In this document: positions 47,116 to 60,000 of the stretch, in pieces | How the letters are laid out: the number at the start of each line of letters is the position of its first letter | Numbering within the stretch: position 1 is the stretch's first letter | Source of the DNA: Volvox africanus | Lineage: Eukaryota; Chlorophyta; Chlorophyceae; Chlamydomonadales; Volvocaceae | Direction of reading: 5' to 3' | Length of the DNA: 64,000 nt | Assembly (NCBI GenBank): GCA_030268105.1 | Contig: BSDZ01000015.1 | Span: forward strand, 2,817,501 to 2,881,500 | Program-made: the position numbers and the translations under genes | The notes under the pieces: model-generated | What the model was told of the DNA's origin: nothing | The model's database searches: none | What the model saw: the letters and a program-made list of their open reading frames with translations, nothing else

Positions 47116-47345
47116 CTGCCATCTGCAACTTCATGCTTCCCAGCATCTCCAAACGCCGCCGTACCGTGCCGTATGAATATCCAATTACTGTTACCGTTAG
47201 GAACGAGAATAGTTTTATAAAACGCTACTAAGCAATTTAATGAGCACGAACGAAGGTGTGGTTTCGGTCAGTCCGTGGAATATCATTAGTCCATCATTCA
47301 TACGGCCAAAGAGAGCTGATGGAGCGGCAGATAGGGTGCGGCAGC

Positions 47346-50300
47346 TTATTGGCCGATGGCTTCACCGCCGCCCCCGAGCCCAGCTGCCACCGCGGCCCCC
47401 TGCTGCTGATGTTGCTGTTCCAGCGCTAGCGCCTCCTGAATCGCTGACTCAAGGTCCGCAAAGGTCTTCGGTTTGTGTGTGTGCGATTGGGGGAGGGAAG
47501 GGGCAAAGGCAGGAAAGGGGATAGGATAGGTGACGGAGCCAACGCAGGAGCAAATGCACATGTTTGCTAGGGTAAAAAACTTTGGGCGTCGAGTGTAACG
47601 CACCCAATTGCCTTGTCCGACTCCCAATGAAACGTGGTTGGCTAGGTAAGACATTGAGAGAGAGAGAGGAAGAGAAAAAGGGAGGGAGAGGGAGGGAGAG
47701 AAAGAGCGGGACAGGGAGGGAGTGGAATCAATGTCGCCTTCATAATTGTACACGCACGGTTTCTCCATAATATTCGTACTTGCCAATCACATATACTTTC
47801 TGCTGTTGCTGCTGGACACTTCTATATGAAACGGGGCTAAAGAGAGGAAGACACTAAAGTAGGGAACAAACTCTCACCCCGGTGATCTCGTCTCCAGGCC
47901 CTGCCCCAAGCGAGGTAAGGAGCGCCTGCCCCTTGGCCAGCACCGCCGCGGCTTCACTGTACTGGTGGCCGCTGTAGTACGACAGCGCCAGCAAGTGCCA
48001 GGCGTCAGGAACCCGATCGTCCTCCTCAATAAGGCCCTCTAGGACCTGCGTGTGCAGTACAGTGGTCCAGGTCGAGGTGAGGTATAATAGAAAGTTCAAA
48101 TCCCGGGGGGGACAGGAGGGCCGGCAGAAGGGTAAATCATACGGCAGGGATATCGTGGGAGATGAGATACTTTCAATACAAGACCTAAGCCCCATCACTT
48201 ACATCAATCGCCGTAGTTGTGGTTTCGTCCAGCTCTAGAAGCAGCTTAGCGCATTCCAGGCGGAACTCGTAACTGGGTCCCTCATCCTGGTCGTCTTCCG
48301 AGCCGTCATCGGAATCTTCGGAGCCATCTCCAGGAGATGCATCCAGCATCTCCTCGTCACCGTCGGCTGCCGCTGCCGCTGCCCCCCTGGGTCCTACACC
48401 GTTGCCCCCTTCATCGCCCCCTTCACTCCCGTCCTCGTCCTTACTCGAAGGCGTGTACCAAAGCGCCATGGACCGCCGCAAAGCCTATGTACGAAGCGGG
48501 CATCATAATGTACAAAATCACGTGCAGAAAATCAGCGTACGGCAGCAGCGCCAGAGAGCATTTAGTCAGACTCCCAGGTACATCAAGGCAATCTTATTCC
48601 CGCATGCATGCACACACACAGACACGAAATCGCGATAACGTAATTAGCGTCAGCGGCAACTGTGAATCTGCCTGCACGCCGCTTCCGGGGAGCAGGGGGC
48701 CGCCGCTCGAGTGTGATGCGATAAATATTAGAGCTCTAATGAGCTAATGATGGAAAAAAGGCAGGTTACCGATCGGGCCCTCACCTCCAGGGCTTCTGAC
48801 GTACGGCCCTGCTCGTAACGTAAGGAGGCCAGCGCCTGGCCGGGCTCGGGAGAGCTGGGGTCGGCTGCGCTCGCCTGCCGGGCATGCGGAGGGCATTGGC
48901 AATTGGTCAAATAGATGAAAACAACGTCAGCAGTAGCCCCAAGTTTCAATTGTGAATGCAATTCATATTATTACAGGGTATATGTATATATATATATGTA
49001 TATATATATGTATATATATATATGTATATATATATGTATATATATATATATATATATTTTTTTTTTAATATAAATATTGCTATCCTCTTTTGTGTAGAGA
49101 ATAATAATAGATGCTGTTATTCATATTGCTCCTTAACAGCGTTTTCATTATTATGGCTGAACCCCTATACGAATTTGGGTTCCTAGAAACTGACGGACCC
49201 GGTCTGCTGGTCCGGGAGAGCCTTATGGAGGGTACCATGGCATTCCAAGGACACGCCGTTTCTTGGCCTCATCGGATAAAAATAAATGGATCCCACAACC
49301 TGCTATGCCTGTAGGCAGGAAACCCGAAGACAAGCAGCCAATGCACACGGTGAGCCTCAACGCACTGCAACTGGCTCCCGCCTGTGGCTTTGACTCGGGG
49401 AACGGCGTGAGAGACAGGGTACGCCAGACCAGGGTGAGGCCGTTGCGGCCCCTTCCACTCCGTCCTGACAATCTTCTTCCAGCTCGGTATTCCCTCCCCT
49501 TCCGCTAATCCCGTTTCTCAATCCCATTTCCCAATTTCCCAATGTCCGCTAATCCCGTTTCCAGGCAATTGACGAACGACTCCAGGGAATTTGACACACG
49601 GAGTGCTTTAGATAAGTGGACTTCGAAATCTGATTTGCTCTTCGAGCTAGCTTGGCTTGCCATAACTGTTACTTGCCGGTAAAGACCCGGTCTTTACCGG
49701 CAAATGATCAGGCTTCCAAATCAGGATCTTTCATCGACCTAAGACAAAAAACTTCCGGGAACCAGGACCCACCAGCGCCAGCAGGCGATCCACCTCTTCT
49801 GCCACTTCCTGAACCACGCTCACGCCAGGAGTTCTCTCCCCGCATGGTTGGCTCTGCTGCCCCTCCTGCCCCTGTTGTTCTTGTTGCTGCTGCTGGATGC
49901 TCTGGTGCAGCAGCATCTCGCTTAGACTGCAAAGAGCACCGGAGAGGACCTTGCTGAGGCCGGCAGCCGCAGAAGAAGAGGCGGCCTGGGCAGCCGCATG
50001 CTGAGTCTGTGCGATGGAGGAAGGGGAAGAGTGTGAGCAGGTAGGGTAGGCAGGATAAGAGGCGTGTATGTATGGTGGGGAAGATGGGGAGTCAACTTAA
50101 CTCTGTGTGTATGTGTGTGCACACGCGTGGGGCGGGGTTTCAAGCGCGAATGCAAGTAACTAAAACCCATACGAAGGATGAAGAGATCAGAGTTTATTCC
50201 GTAGGCTCATGTCGGCCATCCGTCGCTCAGGTTCCAGTCCTCCCTGACCGCCAGCCTCGTAGTGACTGAATTTGTGTGCATCTGACCGCTGCTTCCCACC

Positions 50301-51922
50301 TATGTCCTCAAACTAGACTCTTCTGAGTGGCCATCAACTTCATCACGACGGCGCGTTCCCCCCACTGAGAAGACGCAAATAACCACCCACCTGTGGCCAC
50401 TGACCCACCGACGCCACACACACACACTTTTTCCCAATCCCCCTCGGCCGCGCGGCTCACCACCAGCCCTGCTGCTGTTTCCTTTCCTCACCACGCTTTA
50501 TTCCTCTTTCCCCGTCCTCACACACCCGAGCCTCAAACAGGAGCTCATAGCCCGCTTCAGCATGCGGCCCTCCCCTCTTGCTACTAGTCGGGGGAATCCC
50601 CCTTTCTCACTCTCCCACTTCAGCAGTCCGCACCAACAGATAAAACATTACGGATGACCCAGGGGTCACAGGATCCATGCTGGGTCATTTCGACCCGTGG
50701 GTCATTCGTTGTTTTTCCCTACCCCACCCTTTCCCTGTACGTGAGTCTTCGGAGGCAGACACTTTCACCGCCATTCGGTTAGTTATGTATGTTCCTTTGT
50801 TAACTTCGTTGTTGCTTGTAATCTCCTTTCCTTTTGTCGTCCGTCCCCCTCCTTCCCTGACGCGCTGCTTACCCCTCACCTGCAGAACTTGTACCCCCTT
50901 GCGGATAGCTGCCACTGCCTGGTTAGGGTCCTCCAGCAATTGGCCCAAATAGAGGTACTTTTCATACCCGAGGTCGGGGCTCAACGAAACCGACTTCTTC
51001 AGCACCTGGTTGCGGTTGGTGATTGGTCGTTAAAGGATAAGTGATAAGGATTCTGAGCGGTACGTAATATGAGGCTTGGGTGCAGTTTGATGCAGGGAGG
51101 CTGCTGCAGCGATGGTGGCATCGCCGTCTCCTGGGATGCCGAAGACGTTGAGAAAGGGCCGAGGCAGTGCACGAGAAGGATTTGTGGAGAGGTTTGCAGG
51201 TGATGGATGCGAGGTATGCAGCCAAGTGAATGGCAGTCCATCAATGGCTCGTCAAAAAGACGACGCGGCAGAAGGACATCTGGCCGAAGGGCCTTTGGCC
51301 GACCAACGACAAGACGACGTTAAGGTACTTGGCAGGACTGCTGGAATGGGCAGCAGGGGTTGGGGAGATGGCGAACGGAACATCAGCTGGCGGAAACCCA
51401 CGTCCTTCGCAAACCCGATCGGAAACTTTCCTGTTTCCTGAAGAAGGTATTATCCTGGTCACAGAACCCCGTGCTGAAAGGGGAGCAACCAGGAAGCATA
51501 TGGGGCATACATGCGATCCCAAAGCCCCCTAAACCCTAAACCCAGCTCCAACCTCCGATGTAAGTACTTTCTGCAGCAGGCCTCGAGGCGACATACCAGT
51601 ACCAGTGCAAATGGCAAGGCAGCAGGATCGCGGGGTACGCTAAGGCGTCACAATAAGCAGCCGATGTTTAGTGGTCCAGGCTATAACCCACCTCAATTGC
51701 CTCATCTTCGGGCCCAATTTCTGCCAAAAGGGCTCCGAGAGCATCCAGGTACTCTACGTTCTTCGGATCCATTTTGGTCGCTTTACGAAACGCTGTGCGC
51801 GCCGAATCATAATCATTATACTGAAGAGCTAGTTGGGCCTGTTCATACAGCTGCTGGGCCGTCACACGGGCGGCGGGCGCACGAGGACCGCCGCCCTTCT
51901 TAGCGCCCTTGCCCTTCGCCAT
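47346..51922 (-). CDS. ACL4: TPR protein, probable assembly chaperone of ribosomal protein uL4
   Basis: Seven minus-strand exons, all phase 0: 51922-51692, 51005-50880, 50006-49773, 48874-48785, 48484-48203, 48045-47878, 47465-47346 (stop TAA), giving 416 aa. After a basic start (MAKGKGAKKGGG) come TPR helices: TAQQLYEQAQLALQYNDYDS, then DPKNVEYLDALGALLAE, YEKYLYLGQLLEDPNQAVAA. Next is GALCSLSEMLL, then ADPSSPEPGQALASLRYEQG, an acidic stretch, YEFRLECAKLLLELDETTT, and LIEEDDRVPDAWHLLALSYY. This series fits the ACL4 family of yeast and plants, which binds newly made uL4 (RPL4) and escorts it to nuclear pre-60S particles. The acidic segment (SEDSDDGSEDDQDE) fits contact with a basic client. Gln-rich insertions in exon 3 are lineage-specific. 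Family identification is from remembered sequence pattern. Confidence 0.8.
47640..47725. repeat. GAGA/GGGA purine-rich microsatellite
   Basis: GA-rich tract in the last intron of the ACL4 gene; its complement forms a polypyrimidine tract in the gene's sense. Confidence 0.7.
48975..49074. repeat. TATATG/TA microsatellite with (TA)n-T10-AATATAAA cassette, copy 2
   Basis: Tandem GTATATATATAT units pass into TA repeats, ten T and AATATAAA, in the intron between ACL4 exons 4 and 3. The final junction is identical to that at 22436-22472. Confidence 0.75.
49673..49703. repeat. 31-nt perfect inverted repeat in ACL4 intron
   Basis: TTGCCGGTAAAGACC and its exact reverse complement are separated by a single C, about 70 nt from the ACL4 exon 3 donor. 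As RNA it would form a 15-bp hairpin. Confidence 0.8.
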
Positions 51923-54744
51923 CTTTAAAAATACAGATACCGATGCCTAGAAACGTACGTTGTTCAATACATATTATTTGACAGCATATAGGTTAAGCCC
52001 AATGCAACATTTCGTGGAATCGGAAACATATGCGCAGGAAAAGGGAAGAGACTCCAAATCTTACAGGTCAAGCAATATATCCATAAGACCAAGTTCAATA
52101 TTCTGAAGTCCGCAACTACGACAGAGGCAAAAAAATAGGAGTACCGATTAGCTTAACGGCACTAGCTAGGATATTCAGTATTCTAGTCCAAAATATGTAA
52201 AGTTGGAGCTTATCTATTAAAATATTTTCTCCTTGATCGGACCCAGCTGGAAATGTGACAACGAAAGGTTGTTGTAACGAACTCGGCAACAAATGCGTTA
52301 ACTCTTGCAGGTCTTGATAAGTCGCTCGCAGATAGACATCTGTAATCACATATTTACCGTTTTTGGAAGGGATTAATTTCTGCCACCAGCGAGGGTCTTT
52401 CGGGGCTCGGGTCCATTTCGGGCCTCTTTTGGGCCTATTTCAGATTTTCGGTCCTATCAATGTCCTATTTCTGCAATCGGGCTGGGTTCGGACAATGAAT
52501 TTCTGTTTCGGCAACTTCGGTACCGCCTGCGCTATCCGAAGCCTTTGCCGATGTCTGGTTGCTCGGCTTCTGACTTCAGATATACAGACTGCTTTATAAC
52601 TGAGGAGATATTAACCCGCATCATGAAGCAGTAATATCCCATTTTGTTTTTCGATGTCAAAGGACCAGGTAGCACGCACGGATGGGGGATAACACGGATG
52701 TACCGAAACAGGCTGCGCAAGACAAAAAGCGGCTTGGTGGATTACGTGAATTGAATACGGCAGGATTATGAAGGATCGCAGTACAGGATGGGGGGTTAAC
52801 TTTCTACCAGCCGGCGGTAGCGGCAGTAGAGGTGCCGGCGGTAGGTAGAGGTGTGGTAGAAGCGTGGGGTTCCCCGCCGAAGAGTGAGAATCAGTCAGAG
52901 TTTTGGGATGCATGGGTCTTTGCTGCCAAGGAGGTGGCCGAGCTGAATTCATTCAGGATGACAAGGGTATCTCCAGGAAATCTCTAGGCGCACGTAAGGG
53001 TCGAGAGCTCACCGCAAATCGCACCCTCATTACTCGTAGAGCTTCATCAATTGAGCTCATTGGATACGTAAAACATGTTTTAATTGCTTGGGGGACACTA
53101 AAGTCGCATATAGAGCGCACAGCTTGCAGATGTGTAGGTTGATCTATGTTGAACGGCTGCGAGATGCTGAGAAGGTGCTTCTGCACCTTTACATCGCTTG
53201 TGTTGGTGTGCGCCGTACACGCACGACTACAAGAAGATGTGTATGAGCACCTTATGCACCGTAACGAGTGAAACCAAGGTGCTGTGGGACGAGGAGATGG
53301 GTCTTATGTTGGTGCTCAAGGAAACCTACGTACCTATTGCGACTTCTAGTTTGCCACAGTAGAGTCGTATGAAACCACATACATTTAGTAAATTAAAACA
53401 CACACACCATTTTGAGACTTGAGGAAACCTTGAGAGAAACAATAACTGTTTTTCTGTACTCTGAACCAACATACAGCTAGCCACCGTGAGCCACCGCGAG
53501 CTGTATGCCAGCTAGCCACCGCTGTCGGTTGGCTCAATCTTCGATTTCTGTCCGCCCTCTACCTGGAGGCGTCCATTTGTTCTGGTTTTTTTGTTTATTA
53601 TTATTTGTCGTCTCCAGCTCCCTCGGATTGCTTGCTCAATTGGCATGCATGCATGCATACGAAGAACCTTTGTGGGTCTCACTCACTCCATATAGCTTGA
53701 TTGGGTCATATGCAGGGACGGATGACATACACATGGTGCTGAAGAGTGAAACACAACATCTAAAGTCTTATGACTTTATAGTTTGAATTGGGTAATTGAT
53801 GCTTGCATATTTAACTCTTAACCTGCTGAGGAATAAAGGTATGTGTATGTATATATGCATGTATGTACACATGTAAGTATGTCTATATATGCAAGTACAA
53901 CATGATTCAGGGTTTGTATGCATCGGATTTCAGGATCGAAACTATCTAAGTGCTGAATAAAAGCACTTTCATTGATCAATCGGGAATGTGTCCTAGCATC
54001 GCTCGGGGCAGCAGGTCTGTCTCTGTCTAGTTCTCTTCCGACCTAACAAACAAACATCCGTTTACGGCTTCCGAGGGCTAGAAAACGTATGCATCGGCCA
54101 GGCCGCTGCGCACCTTAAAAAGACTGTCCAAGGCAGCGGCGAGGCACGCAGCGTCTGACCCGCCAGCTCAGCAACCCTCAGCGCCAGCTAGTTAGACGGG
54201 CGGGCTTTCCTGATGTCAGAGACAATCAGCATAATCATTTTCGTTGAAGCATTATGAAAGCGAAACGCAGGAGAATGCCGCAAATTACAGAATCGGACGG
54301 TTCTGAATGGATGAAGGAGATGACAGCTTCTTTACCTTTTACAAGCTAACCGACGTCTGAAATATATATACTGATGTATATATGGATTGATAACAAAAAA
54401 TGCAGGTATATATGCAGGTAACGTTTGATACGGTCTGGTAAAATTATCTCTCCGTACGTTAAGAGCTAAAATGACAGGACAAGTGACATGCGAGTCCTGC
54501 TTCTAGGGTCACAGATCGCAGGTCCTATCATGCCCCAGTTATATTACGTACTGTGTTGGTTGAAGCTGGTCTACCTTCTGTTGAAACGTCCAGTACGGCA
54601 CCTCAAACTTGTGTGGTAGTCGGTCAGACGCGTTTCTTCTTCAATTATATGTGGCAGTTACAGATGCCTATTGGCGTTGATTAACATGATCGTGCGTGCG
54701 CTACGTTGTTTAATTGGTGCGATAAAAAAATAGCATTGTGACAC

Positions 54745-55257
54745 ATGAGCATGGTATCACACAGCAGGGTTGTAGCACTGGTCTTCATGCTGGAGGCTTG
54801 GATTATTTGGTATGATCTAATCAGTCAAATTTCATGGAAGACACGCATGATGCTTGGAGATCCCCCTGAAGATGTGCCCCCGGTCCTCCGCATTGCACTC
54901 GACAGCGCCGTCGGGGCAGACGAAGCAAACATGCTAAGATCGTGCTGGAATGCAAAATACAACCCAACGCCCATAATGTTTGAGGAGTGGATATCTGGTC
55001 ATCCCGCAAGGTGCGATATCTGTGCTATGCTGCGTGTTGTCGGCAATTTATGTTCTGATGTGACACACGCCGGGTACTGCGAAGTACCGCTACTTTATGA
55101 TTCGGACACAATCCAAAGGTTCGTCTCAGAATCCTCGATATTGTTTAGCACAACAAGTAGCTTTGCTTTCGACGTTGCAACCTGCGTAGGTTGTACATGG
55201 TGGATGCCTGGTGGTCGTCACGGAGAAACAGCATTCCCCTCACCATCTTCACAATGA
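54745..55257 (+). CDS. Unrecognised 170-codon open frame
   Basis: ATG to TGA without introns. It contains DPPEDVPPVLRIALDSAVGA, FEEWISGHPARCDICAMLRV and VATCVGCTWWMPGG, with two CxxC motifs (CDIC, CVGC). Composition is less repetitive than neighbouring frames, which is the only reason to list it. No family is recognised, no splice partners were found, and it may be a chance frame or a piece of a decayed element. Confidence 0.25.
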   Translation: MSMVSHSRVVALVFMLEAWIIWYDLISQISWKTRMMLGDPPEDVPPVLRIALDSAVGADEANMLRSCWNAKYNPTPIMFEEWISGHPARCDICAMLRVVGNLCSDVTHAGYCEVPLLYDSDTIQRFVSESSILFSTTSSFAFDVATCVGCTWWMPGGRHGETAFPSPSSQ

Positions 55258-55691
55258 TGTCACTCGATCGCCTTAGTATGCTGGAATCTCAGTAAGTTCT
55301 TATCTTGAGTACTTCGGCGCGAGCAGATATGCATGTGATTACACAGGAAAATCGGGAAAAGTAGGTCAAATATGTCATTAGAATCATTTATGGATTTTCT
55401 GTAATGATATATGGAAAAAGAACGAGTGAATCGGAAGAAGCAAGAACGTATTTTGATGCATGCATGCAGCGCCGACAGATGGAAACAGTAAGGACGAACA
55501 TACACCTTAACTAAATCTCTGAGATCACGCATGTATCTTGCATTCAAATAATCTTGCATTCAGTACAAAAACATATTATTAATATTGGATTATATGAATA
55601 AAATAAGTCTTCTGCTGCCTTTCCTCTCGTTCGCTTGGTGCTGCTCCTGTGCATCAAGGACGACCGCCACCCAAACTTGCAAGTTTGCGAG

Positions 55692-55694
<3 letters not shown>

Positions 55695-55730
<36 letters not shown>

Positions 55731-55732
55731 CA
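55695..55732. repeat. CA then TA dinucleotide microsatellite
   Basis: ACACAC run passing into TATATA; no coding role. Confidence 0.85.
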
Positions 55733-56465
55733 TGACACACATATATGTATGCATGTTGCTCCAGTAATTTTGTGGAACTGCCTGATGATGATCGTTACAA
55801 ATCTGTGAACTCGTAAGCAAGGCCTGCAACGAGCCAGGAGGTTCACGGACGGCAAAACACTCAACACCAAAAATTAAAACCTATACATGGAAGAAAAATA
55901 TTCAAGATAGTGATTAATAGCGAAAATTTGATCTCAGGCCTGCCGCGACGACCAATACACCGTACACCCCATACTCTATCCCTTTCTATCCGGGGGGGAT
56001 AGACACGGATAATGCGCGACCCATCTGTAGCTTATCGCCACAACCTATCCGATTCATTTTCCTTCATATCGGCAATATGGAGTTGCGGATGGCATACAGC
56101 AAGGCACTTACTAATGCTCCTCTCTATCTGCTATCTGCTAAATAGGCCGTGACCGGGCCGGCTCTGTGACCCCGACCTCATTCGATGCATGAATTCATCA
56201 ATGTCTAGACCGTGATTAGGTTTCGGAGCTGTACGACATCCAATTTGTCCCCTGACTTATCTGAATTATTCCTCCAACTCAAAAACAAAACCCTGGGCCC
56301 GCTGTAACGCACTTCTCAGCCCCATCACTAATGGGTTATTATATTGCGTAGCGCTGCGCCCGCCGTACCTTATGTGTCTTACGTCACCTGGAGCTCACAT
56401 GCTGCAAGATTGAACCTTCCCCTCCCCCCCCCACACATGACATCACGTTTGTATGTGTGCCACAG

Positions 56466-57014
56466 GTGCCGAGGATACATAGGGCCCATTTCGGCGGCCG
56501 TGTACATACCCCTCGTGCTGGAACGCGATCCTAGTCTGGGCAGCGACTTTAAAGCAACTAGCGACCATGATGATGGAGTCGAACGCCATGGGTACGGTAG
56601 AGATGACGAGAATGATGATAACTATGGCGATGGCGACAGCGATGGCGGGGAAGGAGACAATGAAGTCGCAAATGTTTTGGTGGGTTTGGGGGTTTTTCAG
56701 GTTGGCGTGTCAGCCGTAAGACAGAGGGAGAGAGAAAATCAGACCCAATCACGTGTGTGTGTTTGGGGGGGGGGAATCGCGGTGGGGAAGGGGAGGGGCG
56801 CAACCCCAAACCCCAAACCGTGATCTGTCGTAAAAGAGGAGGCTGTTTGGGGTGCTGTTAATTGAGTAAAGTGTTTGCAAGTCGGTTGCTGCGATGCAAT
56901 CCCTTCGTCGTCAAAGCGCTAAAGTGGCCGTTATTAGGTTCGCGTGTGTATGTGAATGTGGGTATATGCGCGTATGTGTATGCGTGTATGTGTATGCGTG
57001 TATGTGTATGTGTA

Positions 57015-57057
<43 letters not shown>

Positions 57058-60000
57058 GCGTGTATGTGTAGGTTCGTGTGTGTGTGTGTTTGTGTGTATG
57101 TACGTGCCTCAGTGTGAATTAACACTTGTTTGCATTTCTATCCTCCCGTCTTAGGTTGGACGGCGACGGCACATTCAGGGGGGATACAACGAGTCTCATA
57201 CTGACCCAGTTGCGTTAGCGCGGGCAAAGCTTCAGGTACGGCACATGTACTGCATGACAGCCCTGCCATGCATCTGGAACCAGACAGCGAGCAAGGTGTG
57301 TGAGTCTGAGAGATGGGCCCTCCCACTGTTCCATTTCGATGCATCCAGAACCTCTTCCACCTAATGGAGGCGGAAGCTGCTCGCGCGGCCGGCAATAACA
57401 GCCTCCCCGGCTGTTGCTGCCAGCTACGGTTGATGCTTTATGCTGAGCGTATGTCGGACTCGCCCCTGGCGACCATCATGCCCACCAATTCCATGCGCAA
57501 TGCGGCCATGCTCGGCGCCACAACGCCCCTGTCCGCCATGTTCGATGCAGACCTGGCGCCGTGTACGAATATAAACGACTTGGTCCAAAATGCCTCCTGG
57601 TGAGACGAAACGAGATAATTTGGAGAAGATGGACACATCTTCATTGCAGTATTTCACTTTTGTCCCAATCGTTTAGCTGATAAAAGCTGACAAAAGCTGA
57701 CAAAAGCTGATACATGTACAAATTTCATAATGTCCTTGATACAAACCATGTATGTACCGCTGGGTGTCTTAAAACATTTGATTTGTGGACCTCACCTCAC
57801 CTCACCTCACCTCACCTCACCTCACCTCACCTCTCCTCTCCTCTCCTCCCGGCCCCACCCCCGGCCCCGGTCCCAACATCACCGCCCCAAATCAGGGTGC
57901 AGTACATCTCCAAGGAGACGACCAGGCCATCTATCTGCATCCCACCTGCGTGGGAGACGAGGGGACATTTGCAGCCGAACTCAAAAAACGTGGTCGTGCA
58001 GAGGGCCATCACCGGTGGGTGGTGGGGGACGAAGATCTTGTAGGCATTTAATGTGTTGTATCTCTGTTGTGTCGGCCTACCAAGGCCCGATCGGAAGATG
58101 ACCGTCGACTGCCCAATCTTTGACACTACCCGTAGATACCCCAGGATACTACATAATGTACATACGGCGTTATAGCGCTACATATATAGCTAGAGTATAT
58201 GTCGGGACCATAAATAAGTACAGGTACATACACATATATATGTATATATATATGTGTATATATATTCTTATATGTGTTTATGTGTGTATATGAGGGTGTT
58301 ACACTGTGGGCGACTTGCCGTACAAAGACGAGCACCTACCAGGGGCCCTGCGTGGCCGGGCCAAACCTAAGTGCAGGGGGTTGCCAAGCGGCGGCGTCTG
58401 TATATATTATATTATGCATCAAAAACTTGGTTTACCCCAAGAGAAGTGCTGGTAGGATTGTGTGTGTGTTCTTCCCTTGATCCTCCTTGGCTGGTTCGGT
58501 TGTGGCCATATCGTCCAACAACGGTGTTTGTTTTCTGTTTTGGATCTGGCTTAGAACTGTTACATCATTTGTTTGACTCGTTGAACTCACCATCCGCGTT
58601 TACGTCCGAAATGCATCTGCAGGGATCAAGGCTGACGTATTAGACATGTGGGCCCGATCCGAACTGCAGGTCTTTCAGGTCAATGTTTGCAAACACTGCC
58701 ACAAAACCTTTGACCATTCACGATGGGCAAAGGAGGATATGCCGTACACGGTGCAGCATACCCTGGGCTTCGAGCCGTGGGGTATCCTTTGGCGGTGGGT
58801 TTATTCAACATTGGGGTTCCGTTGAATTGGTTGAAAATATATACTTTTTTACCTGTATCATTGAAGGCCAAGGTAGGGTTCACGATCAAAATCAAGATTT
58901 TTTTTCTACTTTCAGAAATTTCCTCAAATTATATTGAACCCCCACTTAGGCCCTGCCTTTGGCACCATCCTTTCCCATCTTCCGCGCTCTCTATCCTCGA
59001 TCCATTCTTCCTTCTCGCACAGCCTCCGAGATCCAGGTTACGATGAGGTACGACATTGGTACGATAATGTACGAACGTTTAGTGGACGAACGTGTTTCAT
59101 CGGTTATGTCAGAGACTCGTAATGGATATGCACGAGAAGGACTACGCATAGTATGTTTGATGGGGAGGAAGGTGGGAGGCATTCTCACATGTCTACATGC
59201 ACATGATGTCCAACACATTCACGGGTCGCGCAATCGGATCCTTGCTGCTACCATTTGCATACACAGACGCCTCCGACAACTTATACCCACACCACCCCCT
59301 CTTTTTCTGCCTAACCCCCCTTCACGTAGCGTTTCCGCGGGTGGCTGTACGACAAGCAAACCCACGTGGAAGCACTCGCCCGGAAGCACCGCTATACCTT
59401 CACGGTACTACCAGATCTATGGGTCGTCCACCGGCCACATAAAAAGGTCGGCATCGTACAACTATATCGAAGGAGCAATACGACAGGAGAGGGAAGCAGG
59501 GAGGTGGAGGCGCTGCTGCGGGTGAGTGTGGTGGTGATGTTTGAACCGTCAACGGCCGGAAGAGTATTGGTAAATGCCGAAGACTTGACTGTAGCTGGAC
59601 GTGACTGCTCGTAGCCGTACCAGGAATTTTCAGGGCCTTATAAGCCCAAGATCTACAGTGGCGGTCATCATACGGAGTGGATTTTCACTTTGCGACGGTT
59701 GTAGGATATATTACCGTACAGAATATATGTCGATTGGACGAACGGCTTGCGACGGAGGCTTAAAACGACTTACCTGCGGTAGCGTGTGGAGGAGAAATAA
59801 AATGTAGCAGGGGGGAGGGGGAGAGATGAGGACGCGCTTGGTGGGCAGGATGGATCCTTTAATTGGTGACGCGTTATTGAAACTCTGTTGCCCGACTCTT
59901 TCAAGGTTTTGGAGCTTACCTGTCTTCACCCGCCTTCCTCTCTGCGTAAGTATATTTTCAGTAAATACTTTCTCCACACCCATAATTAACCAAGCTGGAT

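Larger units (their letters stand above)
51923..56465. other. Unassigned interval between ACL4 and GT49 genes
   Basis: The left edge is the ACL4 promoter side; no TATA element is evident. Otherwise no recognised gene. One 170-codon frame is listed separately. A CA/TA microsatellite lies at about 55695-55732. Undetected 5' exons of the GT49 gene must lie in the right part, because its first recognised exon begins in mid-domain. Confidence 0.45.

Noticed and set aside
47346..47786. 146-codon minus frame as a single ACL4 exon
   Set aside because: Only the last 39 codons match; the rest is intron read-through. The acceptor at 47466-47467 closes the phase with exon 6.
51529..51545. CCCTAAACCCTAAACCC telomere-like sequence
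   Set aside because: Two units only, inside an ACL4 intron. Too short for an interstitial telomere claim.
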